Source of the DNA: Aricia agestis
Lineage: Eukaryota > Arthropoda > Insecta > Lepidoptera > Lycaenidae
DNA: 64,000 nt
Assembly (NCBI RefSeq): GCF_905147365.1
Contig: NC_056428.1
Location: 4,432,001 to 4,496,000 of the forward strand
Direction: 5' to 3'
This document shows, one piece after another, positions 33,601 to 41,844 of this stretch. The notes under the pieces are model-generated. The model did no database searches and was not told where the DNA came from. It saw only the letters and a list, made by a program, of their open reading frames with translations. Positions within the stretch are counted from its first letter, which is position 1; each line of letters begins with the position of its first letter. The position numbers and the translations under genes were made by a program.

Positions 33601-34384
33601 GATTTTGTAAATTATATTCAAAATCTTGAAATAGATCTTTTGACATATTAAAGAACTTATCCCAGTTAGCTTTTTTGAATAAATACTTATTTACATTTTT
33701 ATTTATGTCATATTGCATAGGAGAAGTATTAAGTTTTGTAAAAGTTGGAAAGTGATAACTTCCCAACGGATCGTCACCGACATGCCATTCACAATAGGGA
33801 GCCAACTCTGGACTCACTAGTGTAACATCAATTGCAGAAGTGTTATTGTTTGGTCTGCCTACTGTAGTAGCACAACCTGTATTTAAAATACATAAATTAT
33901 ATTCATCTATAACTTCATACAAGTCTCGTCCTCTTGTATTATTTATTGTACAACCAAAAGCTATGTGATGGGCGTTACAATCACCCGATATGATAATAGG
34001 TTTAGGAAGATTATTAATTATTCTTTTTAATTTTGTTTTATTAATTTTGTTTCTAGGTGGACTGTAAATGCAAAGGATTGTAATGGAACCTATACCTGTT
34101 TCTATGGTTATGGCAATAGTCTGTATATCTTGATAATTTGGAGTCGGATGCTGCACATACTTTATAGAATTCCTAATAATTATTGCCACTCCTCCGTGTT
34201 CATTTGTAGCATTTTTATAAATGAAATTATACCCAGGGAAATGAACCCGAGGACTTGAAGTTTTAAGCCATGTTTCATTTAATAAAGCTATATCTATTTC
34301 TTTATCTATTAAGAGTGATTGAAGTAAAGGTTTTTTATTATTTAAACTCTGGATGTTATGCTGTACAATATTAATACTATCCAT
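30647..34384 (-). CDS. LINE B ORF2: endonuclease, reverse transcriptase, RNase H (1245 aa)
   Basis: Endonuclease motifs at the N terminus are NETWLK, SGDCNAHH and GSYHFP. RT motifs include VFLDVQGAYDNV, KGLMQGAILSPILYN and QYADDIVIYC (YADD at about 662-665). RNase H motifs are IYTDGSK near 956, YTAECYAVYMALQYI, ISDSKSVLVAL and FLWVPSHRGIAGNERADTA. The C-terminal box reads CPKCLENDADLKHIIFDC. The ATG overlaps the ORF1 stop as TAATG. The frame is intact. The asparagine and lysine-rich composition differs from family A. Confidence 0.93.
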   Translation of the reverse strand: MDSINIVQHNIQSLNNKKPLLQSLLIDKEIDIALLNETWLKTSSPRVHFPGYNFIYKNATNEHGGVAIIIRNSIKYVQHPTPNYQDIQTIAITIETGIGSITILCIYSPPRNKINKTKLKRIINNLPKPIIISGDCNAHHIAFGCTINNTRGRDLYEVIDEYNLCILNTGCATTVGRPNNNTSAIDVTLVSPELAPYCEWHVGDDPLGSYHFPTFTKLNTSPMQYDINKNVNKYLFKKANWDKFFNMSKDLFQDFEYNLQNPLESYNHFCDLLNTLRDECVPKIIITNSSKKFKKKVPAPWWNDICDRAVKDCREALEKYRSNLSMENYINYKRLDALKKRIIKEEKRKSWQNLCSTFNRYTPVTNIWNFIKKYKRVGSSIHSKCDSFVPEFLDKFTNDEECESSLEDIFKSNNDSEYFNFFMKDFSWDEFYSSLMSRRDSTPGLDNFPYLMIKNLHKNAQAVLLNIYNHLWSKQVIPDEWKTQCVLPILKKDKPIHDHNSYRPISLTSCIGKVFENMIKVRLDYFTETNSILPDFQLGFRKGKSTVDGFVSFINDIKNSIMAHSNAICVFLDVQGAYDNVNLSVLIKVLSELGIPGRFLNWIYRFLNHRLVYVKFNDILHGPKFAHKGLMQGAILSPILYNLYTSQICKYVKVLGVNVLQYADDIVIYCINRLLRSANCNINLALKQLLNYYNNKLKLNINSSKSSVMTFGKSQCNVQVKCNNEIISLVNEHKFLGIVLDNKLKFNVHIDYICNKAYKRLNILRCLAGVFWGADPKILSMLYKSLVRSHFDYSCLAYINASASLLKKLDIIQNQALRIITGAMKSTPINSMEVETYIPPLFLRRLMLAKKYFVKMIAIKSSLPVRKLKVSEEITSLLDSSVITSQIISTRILPQMPTLLQLVLNMTNDIYSSDLWPIYDNFEGSLEKKYLVTTGDIYGKTDFLSFIEKKTDFYKIYTDGSKTIDEVKSAYYDEFLDVTKCFIISNMCSIYTAECYAVYMALQYIKTLSYVNNFLVISDSKSVLVALDNSNLSFKSNYLIFKIKNILHELVSNNINIEFLWVPSHRGIAGNERADTASRGPPDEDHKDIIKVPFTDLFLTVKDEMFELWKRIWNIVKGNKGKWYSDIKKDFSVPWYYTVQFESRKFTSVITRMRFGHCLVPSHLHKLRILDDAKCPKCLENDADLKHIIFDCKALGLDRILLCSEIDKICKDEDISVPRRPEDLLSNYNFFKCLYRYICSTMEKV

Positions 34385-35436
34385 TACTTATTAAAGTTTT
34401 TAATGAATGTTTCTTTAATATGTGTTGTAGTCTTAATCTCATTAGAATTTCCTATACTTACAATAGTGCTTATTATGGCTTCTAAAATTTTTTGATTATT
34501 AATAATGTCCTGGGCTGATATCTTTTCTGGAACAATTTTAACATTTTGAGGATTAGCTTTTGTAAGAGGTGGGAAAGATGTTAAATTATTTGTTATGTCT
34601 GCATAAGTAGAATTATTAACTCTCAAAGATATGTTTTTCTTAATTTTAGAAGCCTTAATTGGGCACTCCTTAGAAATAGCTAGGTGATTACCTCCACAGT
34701 TTTTACATTTTAAAACTTCTGATGTGCATTCTTTATAAGAATGATTCTCTGCACATTTAGAACATGCTTGTTCATTAAAACAATATTTTGCAGAGTGATT
34801 GAAAAGTAAGCATTTAAAACATTGTAAAACTGGAGGTATATAATTATGAACCTTATATCTCCATCCATCTAAGAAAATGCATTGTGGTAATACAGTGCCA
34901 GAAAAAGTAACAGTAATAGTATTTAACGGAACAAATGTATTATTTTCTTTTTTCATAAATCTACGTATACCAATTATGTCAATATCGCTACTTATTTTTT
35001 CAAACAAATCCCTATTACTAATTTCCTTAGGAATGTACCTAACTACCCCAACCCTTTCCACAGAGGCTGCTGGGATATATGCTCTTAGATTGTTTTCTTG
35101 AATAAATGATGCATTGAGGAAATCATTAGCTAATGCCGCTTGTTTGAAAGTTATTTTTATTTTGCGGGCGCTTATTCTAGCTCTTTCATAAACTCCTTTT
35201 GCGTTTTTGAAAATTTTCGAAAGGCTAAGGGGGTTCATGTTTCCTATTTTTGTATCCTTATTACAATGTTCGACAAATACAATAAAATCTCCGTTGTAAT
35301 TATTGTCAGGATATTTTCTTGAATATGAAGGTTTAAGAAAGGGTTTGTACTTATCGCCTGAGTTTTCAATTATTTTCCTTTTCTTCGATGACGAAGATTT
35401 ATAGTTAGGATCATCTCCGTCGCTCTCGTCCTGCAT
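34384..35436 (-). CDS. LINE B ORF1: zinc-knuckle protein (350 aa)
   Basis: A basic N terminus (SSSKKRKIIE) is followed by an RRM-like region (RVGVVRYIPKEISNRDL). Three zinc knuckles follow at about residues 215-275 (CFKCLLFNHSAKYC, CSKCAENHSYKEC, CKNCGGNHLAISKEC). It ends FNK followed by TAA, whose last A is the first base of the ORF2 ATG. The inferred role is RNA binding in the retrotransposition particle. Confidence 0.9.
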   Translation of the reverse strand: MQDESDGDDPNYKSSSSKKRKIIENSGDKYKPFLKPSYSRKYPDNNYNGDFIVFVEHCNKDTKIGNMNPLSLSKIFKNAKGVYERARISARKIKITFKQAALANDFLNASFIQENNLRAYIPAASVERVGVVRYIPKEISNRDLFEKISSDIDIIGIRRFMKKENNTFVPLNTITVTFSGTVLPQCIFLDGWRYKVHNYIPPVLQCFKCLLFNHSAKYCFNEQACSKCAENHSYKECTSEVLKCKNCGGNHLAISKECPIKASKIKKNISLRVNNSTYADITNNLTSFPPLTKANPQNVKIVPEKISAQDIINNQKILEAIISTIVSIGNSNEIKTTTHIKETFIKNFNK

Positions 35437-35564
35437 ATTATCTACTTTTAACTTACTTTTAATGTATAAAAACTATAAATATAATTTTTTGCAAATTGTT
35501 ATTCAAAAAAGGCGCCTTCCTCTTCCCGCCAAAAAGAGCAAGTCCGACTTAAGACATTGACGGG

Positions 35565-36124
35565 CAGTGTTGCCATATCTTAAACCTCGAAATCTGAATC
35601 GCTATGTCTGAAAATCTGTATTAAATCTGTATACGACGAAAAAGCTAAAATCTGTATTTAATTATACTATTAATAAAGTAGTAGACAAGTGAAAAACATA
35701 TTTATTGTTGATACATCTACTTTCATTCATTTTATTAATCATATTTTTACTAACATTTAGTTTGAAACATGGCTCGTTTTTAAATAATTGTTTGATCAAG
35801 ACTAATCCTTCCGATAATCGAATCCGTCTGTACCTAAATAGTTGCGAGTTTTCGTTTTTTATAAAATTAATTGAAGAAAATATTCTTTCTACTGTTTCAC
35901 TAGAGTGGGGTAGGCCGTAGGCATAATAAGGCTAAAACTATCTCTTTAGGACCAAAACGTATTAAAGTATGAGCCATTTACTTATATTATTTGATTTATT
36001 CTCACATGAAAATTTGAATTTAAAAAATCTGTATAAACCTTAAGTGAAATCTGTCATCTGTATCAGGATTCAGGAGCCAAAAATCTGTACCAATACAGAT
36101 AAATCTGTATATATGGCAACACTG
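35565..36124. mobile_element. 560-bp non-autonomous hAT element with ATCTGTAT repeats
   Basis: The ends CAGTGTTGCCATAT and ATATGGCAACACTG are inverted repeats. TTGACGGG lies on both sides (35557-35564, 36125-36132), an 8-bp target duplication as in hAT elements. The ends hold about eight copies of (A)ATCTGTAT-like words, resembling the subterminal binding sites of hAT transposases. Its left duplication overlaps the last two bases of the family B LINE duplication. No transposase ORF. Confidence 0.88.
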
Positions 36125-36448
36125 TTGACGGGAGGCGAGCGCCGCGCCGGCCGCCGCGCTGCTGAGGTAGAACTGTCAAACACATGTCAAAAATGACGTT
36201 TTTGTATGTCTTTCATTGATATAAAAACAATTAGGTAGGTAGGTACCGTAAACTACCAGTCATTGGACAGTTTAGGATTTTTTTTACAGAAATAACTGTA
36301 AAACATTAAATACTTCACATGAAATAGGAATAGATATTATATTTGTGTTCATAAATTATCTAGCTAAAGATACGCAAACATAAAAATGCGATGGTTTTTC
36401 AGTTTATATTGTTTTTTTTGTAAAAAATGAATGGTAGGTAAATTACAG

Positions 36449-36500
36449 TACAATACATATTTTGACCAAGTTTGAAAATTTGGTCAAAATATGTATTGTA
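36449..36500. repeat. hairpin, 21-bp perfect arms, 10-nt loop
   Basis: The left arm 36449-36469 (TACAATACATATTTTGACCA and A) and right arm 36480-36500 are exact reverse complements around GTTTGAAAAT. Confidence 0.85.
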
Positions 36501-36652
36501 GTAGGAAACATTACATATACTTAATTATTGTTGTATTCACATATATTTTTATTATTTATTGCAAAATAAGGTATTTCAATTAAATATTTAACAAGAACTG
36601 ACTTCAAAAAATTAAAATTCTTACCAATATTACATAGTACTGTTGTAACATA

Positions 36653-36874
36653 TCCATACTAATATAATAACTTTATAAGTATGAAAGTCTGTTCATCTGT
36701 CTGTCTGTCAATTACTTCTTCACGCTCAAACCACTGAGCGAATTTTGCATAAATTTGGTATGGAGACACTTTGAGCCCCGGGAAAGGAAAAATAGTACTT
36801 TTTGTCCCGGGAAAATGTACGGTATCCACTCGATAAACGGACTTTGACGCAATGGAGTTACAGTCATCATCTAT
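36653..36874 (+). mobile_element. short degenerate Helitron-like element
   Basis: Starts TCCATACTAATATAATAAC after an A. It contains the words TGTCTGTCTGTC, CACGCTCAAACCACTGA and GGTATGGAGACACTTTGAG common to lepidopteran Helitron-type repeats. It ends near CATCATCTAT. The terminal CTAG is altered, so the end is approximate. Confidence 0.5.
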
Positions 36875-38235
36875 TAATATTATATATGTAAAAGGATGTC
36901 CGTCTGTTTCTTTATCTGTATATTACATTGTTCAGGTAAAACGTAACTCAAATATTTAGAGATTTCAGATTGTCCTCATCGAGCCAATCGGCATGCTCAG
37001 ACAATATTTAAATATGGAGCACAATGCAGAGCAGCTCATTTGCCTGTCGCTGTGGCCGTACTCTACTTTTAGGAGGGAGTTGGTCTTGTCATTCCATGCA
37101 CGTAACGATTGTGCGCTAACAATAATATTTTCTTATAGGATGTGAAATAGATCCCACAGGTTTGAGGTTGCACATGTTCTTGAGTTTGGATTATAATGAT
37201 GAGTATTATTGTAAGTATGGCATTTTTTTAATTTGAATCATTATACAATATAAAGTCGAGAGATTTCAAACTAAAGGCTTTCCATTTGCCTACTTCAGCG
37301 ACAAAAATAATTGGAACGTACTTCACAATCCAGGGATTTCCTAATAAAACATAAACGAAAAGGGTAACTGATTTTGAAAATTCTAATTCCTCTATAAAAA
37401 CGAAAAAAAAAATTAACGCGTTACTTAAATATCAGCCCTTGTGCAACGCACCATAGCATTTTACAAGGCCCCCAAATTGCGTTACGTTCCCTTATTCATT
37501 CCATACAACTAACGGCAACAAGTAGGTTCTTGAAGTACCTATTCAGAAGACAGCTTCAAATTAACTTTCGTAATTAAATAATACTCTCATCTTTCGAATA
37601 TATATCAAGTAGATCAGTATTATTTCATCTAATAACGTTCAATAACTGTTTTTCAGCACTTTTACAATACCAGTAGTAGGACAGGCCAAAACACCTATAA
37701 AATATGAGATAAAAGGTTATTAAGAATGTACAAAAAATACTTAATAGATTGTTATTTATATAACAAGACGTTTATAATAACTTACACAATGTGTTTGATA
37801 AATAAAATTATTAAAAACTTTAGCATGTTTCTTAATTTTCTCTTTTCATTTGCAAAACAAATAGTCTAAGCGATAAGTTGAGAATGGCGAAATGTAGAGA
37901 TAAGGGTCCTAAAATTACGTGCGATAGCTCATTAGATTCGGGAAGACGTCTAGAAAAATGTATCGGAAGCGTGTATTAGCACACAAAAAATTGCAAAAGT
38001 TATAAACAAATTAGGTTGCAAATGGTTGCAAAAAAAAAAGGTATTACGATTTTTGTTAAAAACTCCTAAACTATTAACATTTAAAAAAATTTAAGTAAAG
38101 ATTCTTTTAGAGGAGGAAATTTCCATAAAAAAAACTCCCGACTCCCGGAATTCTATCTCTATTATTTATAATTTTAATTTAACGCTGAAAGTAGGCCCCC
38201 GCGCGGCATTTTTAGGTAGCGAGCGCGGCTTCAAA

Positions 38236-39053
38236 TAGGGTTGTTGAGGAAGTGATTATGAGGAAGAGGAGGAAGAGGAATTGTCACGAGCATATTTAGA
38301 GGATGCGGATGAGGAAGAGGATATTTTTTTGAGGAAGAGGATGCGGATGAGGAAGCGGAAGAGGAAGTACGTCCATATAGTACAGCGTTTCCCAATGTGG
38401 GTGATTACGCCCCCTTGTGGGCGCTGAAGATCTAAATGGGGGTAGTGTGGGACTCAGAAAAAATGGCGGCGTTTTGTAGAGGCTGTGGGGGCTAATATTA
38501 ACGACAAATTAAGGGGCAAAAGCCCCTTAATTTAAATTAGGAAAAGAAAGTAGGTGAAACAATGGGGGCACTAAAACATATTTTGTTCTCAAAGTGGGCA
38601 GTGGACAAAAAAGTCTGGGAACCCCTGATATAGCACTAAACTTCGGTATCATTTCGGTTTTCGATAGAAATCAAATTATTAGATTATTCGCACTGCGTAT
38701 ATAGATGCGTGGTGCGTACACGCGTAAACAAAACAACGCTTGCTATATTATGTCAATAAAATTAAAACAAACAAGCAAGGAACAGCGCGGGTGGCGAGAG
38801 AGACAAGGAACAAGGAACAGCAGCGCCCGTTCGGTCCGGTATCGCGCTCTGGCGTGTGCGTTGCCATGATTGGATACGCGACGCGCATGCGCAGTGAAAT
38901 TCCTCATAAATTCCTCCTAAATTTTGAGGAAGCGATAGCGGAAGAGGATTTTTGTATTTTTATATATGAGGATGCGGTAACGGTTGAGGAACCCAAATTA
39001 TTGCGGAACTTCCTCATTATGAGGAAGAGGAAGAGGAATCCTCAGCAACCCTA
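38236..39053. mobile_element. 818-bp non-autonomous hAT rich in GAGGAA
   Basis: The ends TAGGGTTGTTGAGGA and TCCTCAGCAACCCTA are inverted repeats with one mismatch. GCTTCAAA duplicates at 38228-38235 and 39054-39061 (8 bp, hAT-like). Both ends carry purine-rich GAGGAAGAGGA(A/T) arrays. The short frame at 38740-39054 is a compositional artefact. Confidence 0.87.
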
Positions 39054-39680
39054 GCTTCAAAACCGAACACGTCACACTTATTTTTTTTTAAGGTAAGTAT
39101 TAAAATTTAATATTAATTTAAAAATTTAAAAAACTTATAGTGTATTCCGAACACTTCAAAGAATTCGCTCCCCTTGGAAATTTAACTTAAAGTTAATTTT
39201 TCAACAAATTAGACAAATGTATAACTAACGAATTTTTTTCGTACTTCCGTCCTCATTGTACATAAAAAAAAAATGTTTAAATAATGTTTGTAAAAAATAT
39301 TATTAAAATTTTAAAATTATTTGGGCAGTTCCATGTAAAAGTCTACCACAAACTAAGAAAATAAATACCTGATTTTGGTTTTAAATATACTTAATTATAG
39401 TCACAACATTATGGTACTATTAAGATTTTATAGAAGCAACAATTTCTAAGCATTACTTTTCTAGCAAAGCTGCCATTTATGAGATGATGTCGTGAGCTCG
39501 GCTGAGTGTGGTTTTGTGTGATGAAGTTCTGACTTAGTTTTTACGTTATCTATTTTAAATTCTTGTCATGTTTTGTTACACACTGATTGTTCACACAGTT
39601 AAATACCGATATAGCTTTTGAGATTCGGGAAAATTCATTTTAAAAAGATATAATAGGCTTGTAAGATCACAGTGTCGAGT

Positions 39681-40923
39681 TGTAGTGTCGGTCACATAAA
39701 AAACATTACTTTTGTCTTTAACTACAGTAAAATTACTTTTACATTAATAAAATTAGAAACTTTCCTACGTGACGCCGTTACTCAAATGATACTGGCATTA
39801 ATAATTTGTCATCTTTCTTTATAACACCTAAACTCTAAAAAATATTTTTGTAGTGTCGGTCACATTATAGAGTTGATCACGCCCAAAAGTAGCGTTTTGG
39901 TTGTTAGTTTTGATGATAGATGGCGAAAATAGCTATAGAAAGCAGAGAGAGAGAAGCAGAAAGCTAAATTATTATTTTAAGAACCTGCCAGACCACCTCA
40001 AAGTCAAATATAATCCAAAATTTAGCGATGTCTGGAAATGGAAAGCAATTGTCACAAAAATTTGGCAGTAGAACATGAGATTCTTACAGATATCGCAAGA
40101 AAATAAGATAAAATTATTGATGATTGATCTTTAAACTTTATTGAACGTAAGGTAGATCTGCAGAACTGGAAACCTTCTAAAGTAATAGCAACCGAAACTC
40201 CATAGTGTCTGGTCGTTCTTACCTCTATAGGGCTCATATAAAGGAAAATTTTTAGCTTCAAAAATGACGAAAGTCTGCCTATCGCTGCCTATTGGGTTAT
40301 TATGTTAATAATTTTTTAGAAGATTTCGTGTTGAGTTATTTTTTGACTAATTATTAGTGATTTCGTTTTTGTGATGTTTAAGTTCAAAAAAGTATTTTAA
40401 TGAATTAAGTAATTACTGATTTGCTTTTATATAATTTTAGAGTTCATATTGTACGTGCTGAGATACATAAATTTTAAGGTGTCATGTAAAACTACCGACT
40501 TTTACCTGCCCAAAGTGAGTGTAGTGTCGGTCACGTTTTCGGCTGTATTGTCGGTCACAATTTCTTTTGCTAATAAATATTTTTTTAAATAACTTACAGG
40601 ATATAGGTAACCATTTTATAATAGTTTGTTTCATGCACTTTCGATAAAAATACAAAGTAGAGTTATTTAGCACACAGAGAGGAAGATTACTGGTGTTTAC
40701 AAACACTCTCGGAAACGACTTCCTTTTGCATGTAGTGTCGGTCACGTTTATGTTTGACTAAATAAATGCTATTTGAAAACAACAGTGTACACCATTTTTT
40801 CTGCACAAGTTAGCTTATTTAATCAGCTACAAAGCCATCTTAAAATTAATATTAACAGCATGATAGTAACCATAATATATTACAAAATAAAACGCAAGTC
40901 GTATCAAATGTAGAGTCAGTCAC
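39681..40923 (+). repeat. six spaced copies of TGTAGTGTCGGTCAC
   Basis: Exact or near copies at 39681-39695, 39849-39863, 40520-40534, 40544-40558 (TGTATTG variant), 40731-40745 and 40909-40923 (two changes), all in the same orientation. They lie inside the TIR element and are absent elsewhere in the window as far as I can see. Confidence 0.8.
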
Positions 40924-41020
40924 ATATGGAATTGCCCATTTAATACTTACCTTAAAAAATAATTAGTCTGACTTGCTCGGTTTTGAAGCCGCGCGCGCTA
41001 CCTAATCGAAAAGTGTCTAA

Positions 41021-41420
41021 GGTTGGGTTGCACCAACCAATTTTAACTATAATTGTAACTTTAACTATAACATTAACTTCAACTACAATTCAAAATGTTA
41101 AATCTTTGGTTAAAGTTAAAAATGGACGCCATCAAGACGCCATATTTAACCATAACCAAAGAGCTCGACAAGGTTTTAAATGCACGTAGCGAAAAAAGGA
41201 ACTAACGCTGTCATCATACAAAAACGCCATTTTTGACAGTTCTCCTTTACCAGCAGCGCCCCCGCCCACGCGCATTTATAACCTTGTTGGACCAGCTGTC
41301 ATCTGTCAATTTCTCCGGTCAAAGTTAAAGTTAAAGCTAAATTTAGCCTTAACAGCTATACTTAACCATAACTTTAACCTTAACTTTAAATTTTAACCAC
41401 GCCGGTTGTGCAACCCACCC
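41021..41420. mobile_element. 400-bp MITE with GGTTGGGTTGCACCAACC end, TAA target
   Basis: The left end GGTTGGGTTGCACCAACC and right end GGTTGTGCAACCCACCC are imperfect inverted repeats. TAA flanks both sides (41018-41020 and 41421-41423), fitting PIF/Harbinger-type 3-bp duplications. The subterminal regions are rich in AACTTTAAC words in opposite orientation. Confidence 0.82.
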
Positions 41421-41423
41421 TAA

Positions 41424-41587
41424 GGCTGCGTTTCCACCAGAGATGTTTTGCTAGGAATTAATTTAAATTAAATGTGTTTATAAGATCCAATAGAATCGCT
41501 GCGCTGAGCGAGGTCACGTTAATGAAGCGATTATATTGGTTCTCAAAAACATATTCCTTGCAACACATCTCTGGTGGAAACGCAGCC
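41424..41587. mobile_element. 164-bp MITE with GGCTGCGTTTCCACCAGAG ends, TAA target
   Basis: Perfect 23-bp inverted ends begin GGCTGCGTTTCCACCAGAGA at 41424 and close at 41587. TAA flanks both sides (41421-41423 and 41588-41590). The left TAA is also the right TAA of the preceding MITE. Confidence 0.88.
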
Positions 41588-41590
41588 TAA

Positions 41591-41844
41591 CGCCTAGGTG
41601 CAAAGCATGTAAATTATAAAACAAAGGAGTTTAGTGTTCTGTGATGTAAAAGCGCGGTAAAAGTGCGGTTTTGATTTGCAATAAATATTGTACCAAAACC
41701 AACCATGCGTGCGCAACTGTTATTTTCCCACGACACGCACCGAGTCGCGTGCCGCCTGCCGCGGCCGGCCCGGCCGTAGTCGCCACGCCAGTAGTCGCGA
41801 ATGCCACACGGCGACTGCCGAACGCGATGTCGCGATGAGAAAAC
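41591..41844 (+). promoter_or_regulatory. CpG-rich 5' region of the CIMIP2-like gene
   Basis: A GC-rich block (about 41740-41835, with GCCGCGGCCGGCCCGGCCG) precedes the predicted start codon at 41845 and stands out from the AT-rich surroundings. It is a likely promoter and 5' UTR. The transcription start cannot be placed. Confidence 0.45.

Larger units (their letters stand above)
30408..35558 (-). mobile_element. LINE family B, full length, 13-bp target duplication
   Basis: GACTTAAGACATT lies at 30408-30420 and again at 35546-35558. Between them is a complete 5125-bp LINE (30421-35545). It has a T-run of about 25 as its 3' tail, a 200-bp 3' UTR, two intact ORFs and a 5' UTR of about 110 bp. 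It is unrelated at sequence level to family A but has the same domain order. Joining the outer flanks of all three LINEs reconstructs a pre-insertion site with GAGATGAG only 4 bp from GACTTAAGACATT. Confidence 0.92.
36133..38214. other. 2-kb non-coding stretch
   Basis: A GC-rich patch (GCGCCGCGCCGGCCGCCGCG) lies near 36138. A degenerate Helitron and a hairpin are listed separately. From 36875 to 38214 I recognise nothing: AT-rich, no exon-like frames with splice sites. Confidence 0.45.
38215..41002. mobile_element. TIR element (TA target) with an hAT inserted in its left TIR
   Basis: The right end (40939-41002) is the reverse complement of the left end once the hAT at 38236-39053 is removed. 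Both read GGTAGCG(A/C)GCGCGGCTTCAA, then AACCGA.CA.GTCA, and then AAGGTAAGTATTAA, about 60 bp. TA flanks both sides (38213-38214, 41003-41004). The interior has no transposase ORF but carries six spaced copies of TGTAGTGTCGGTCAC or close variants. Confidence 0.75.

Noticed and set aside
38740..39054. 104-residue plus-strand frame rich in E, K and R
   Set aside because: It spans the purine-rich interior and right TIR of a non-autonomous hAT; composition explains it.
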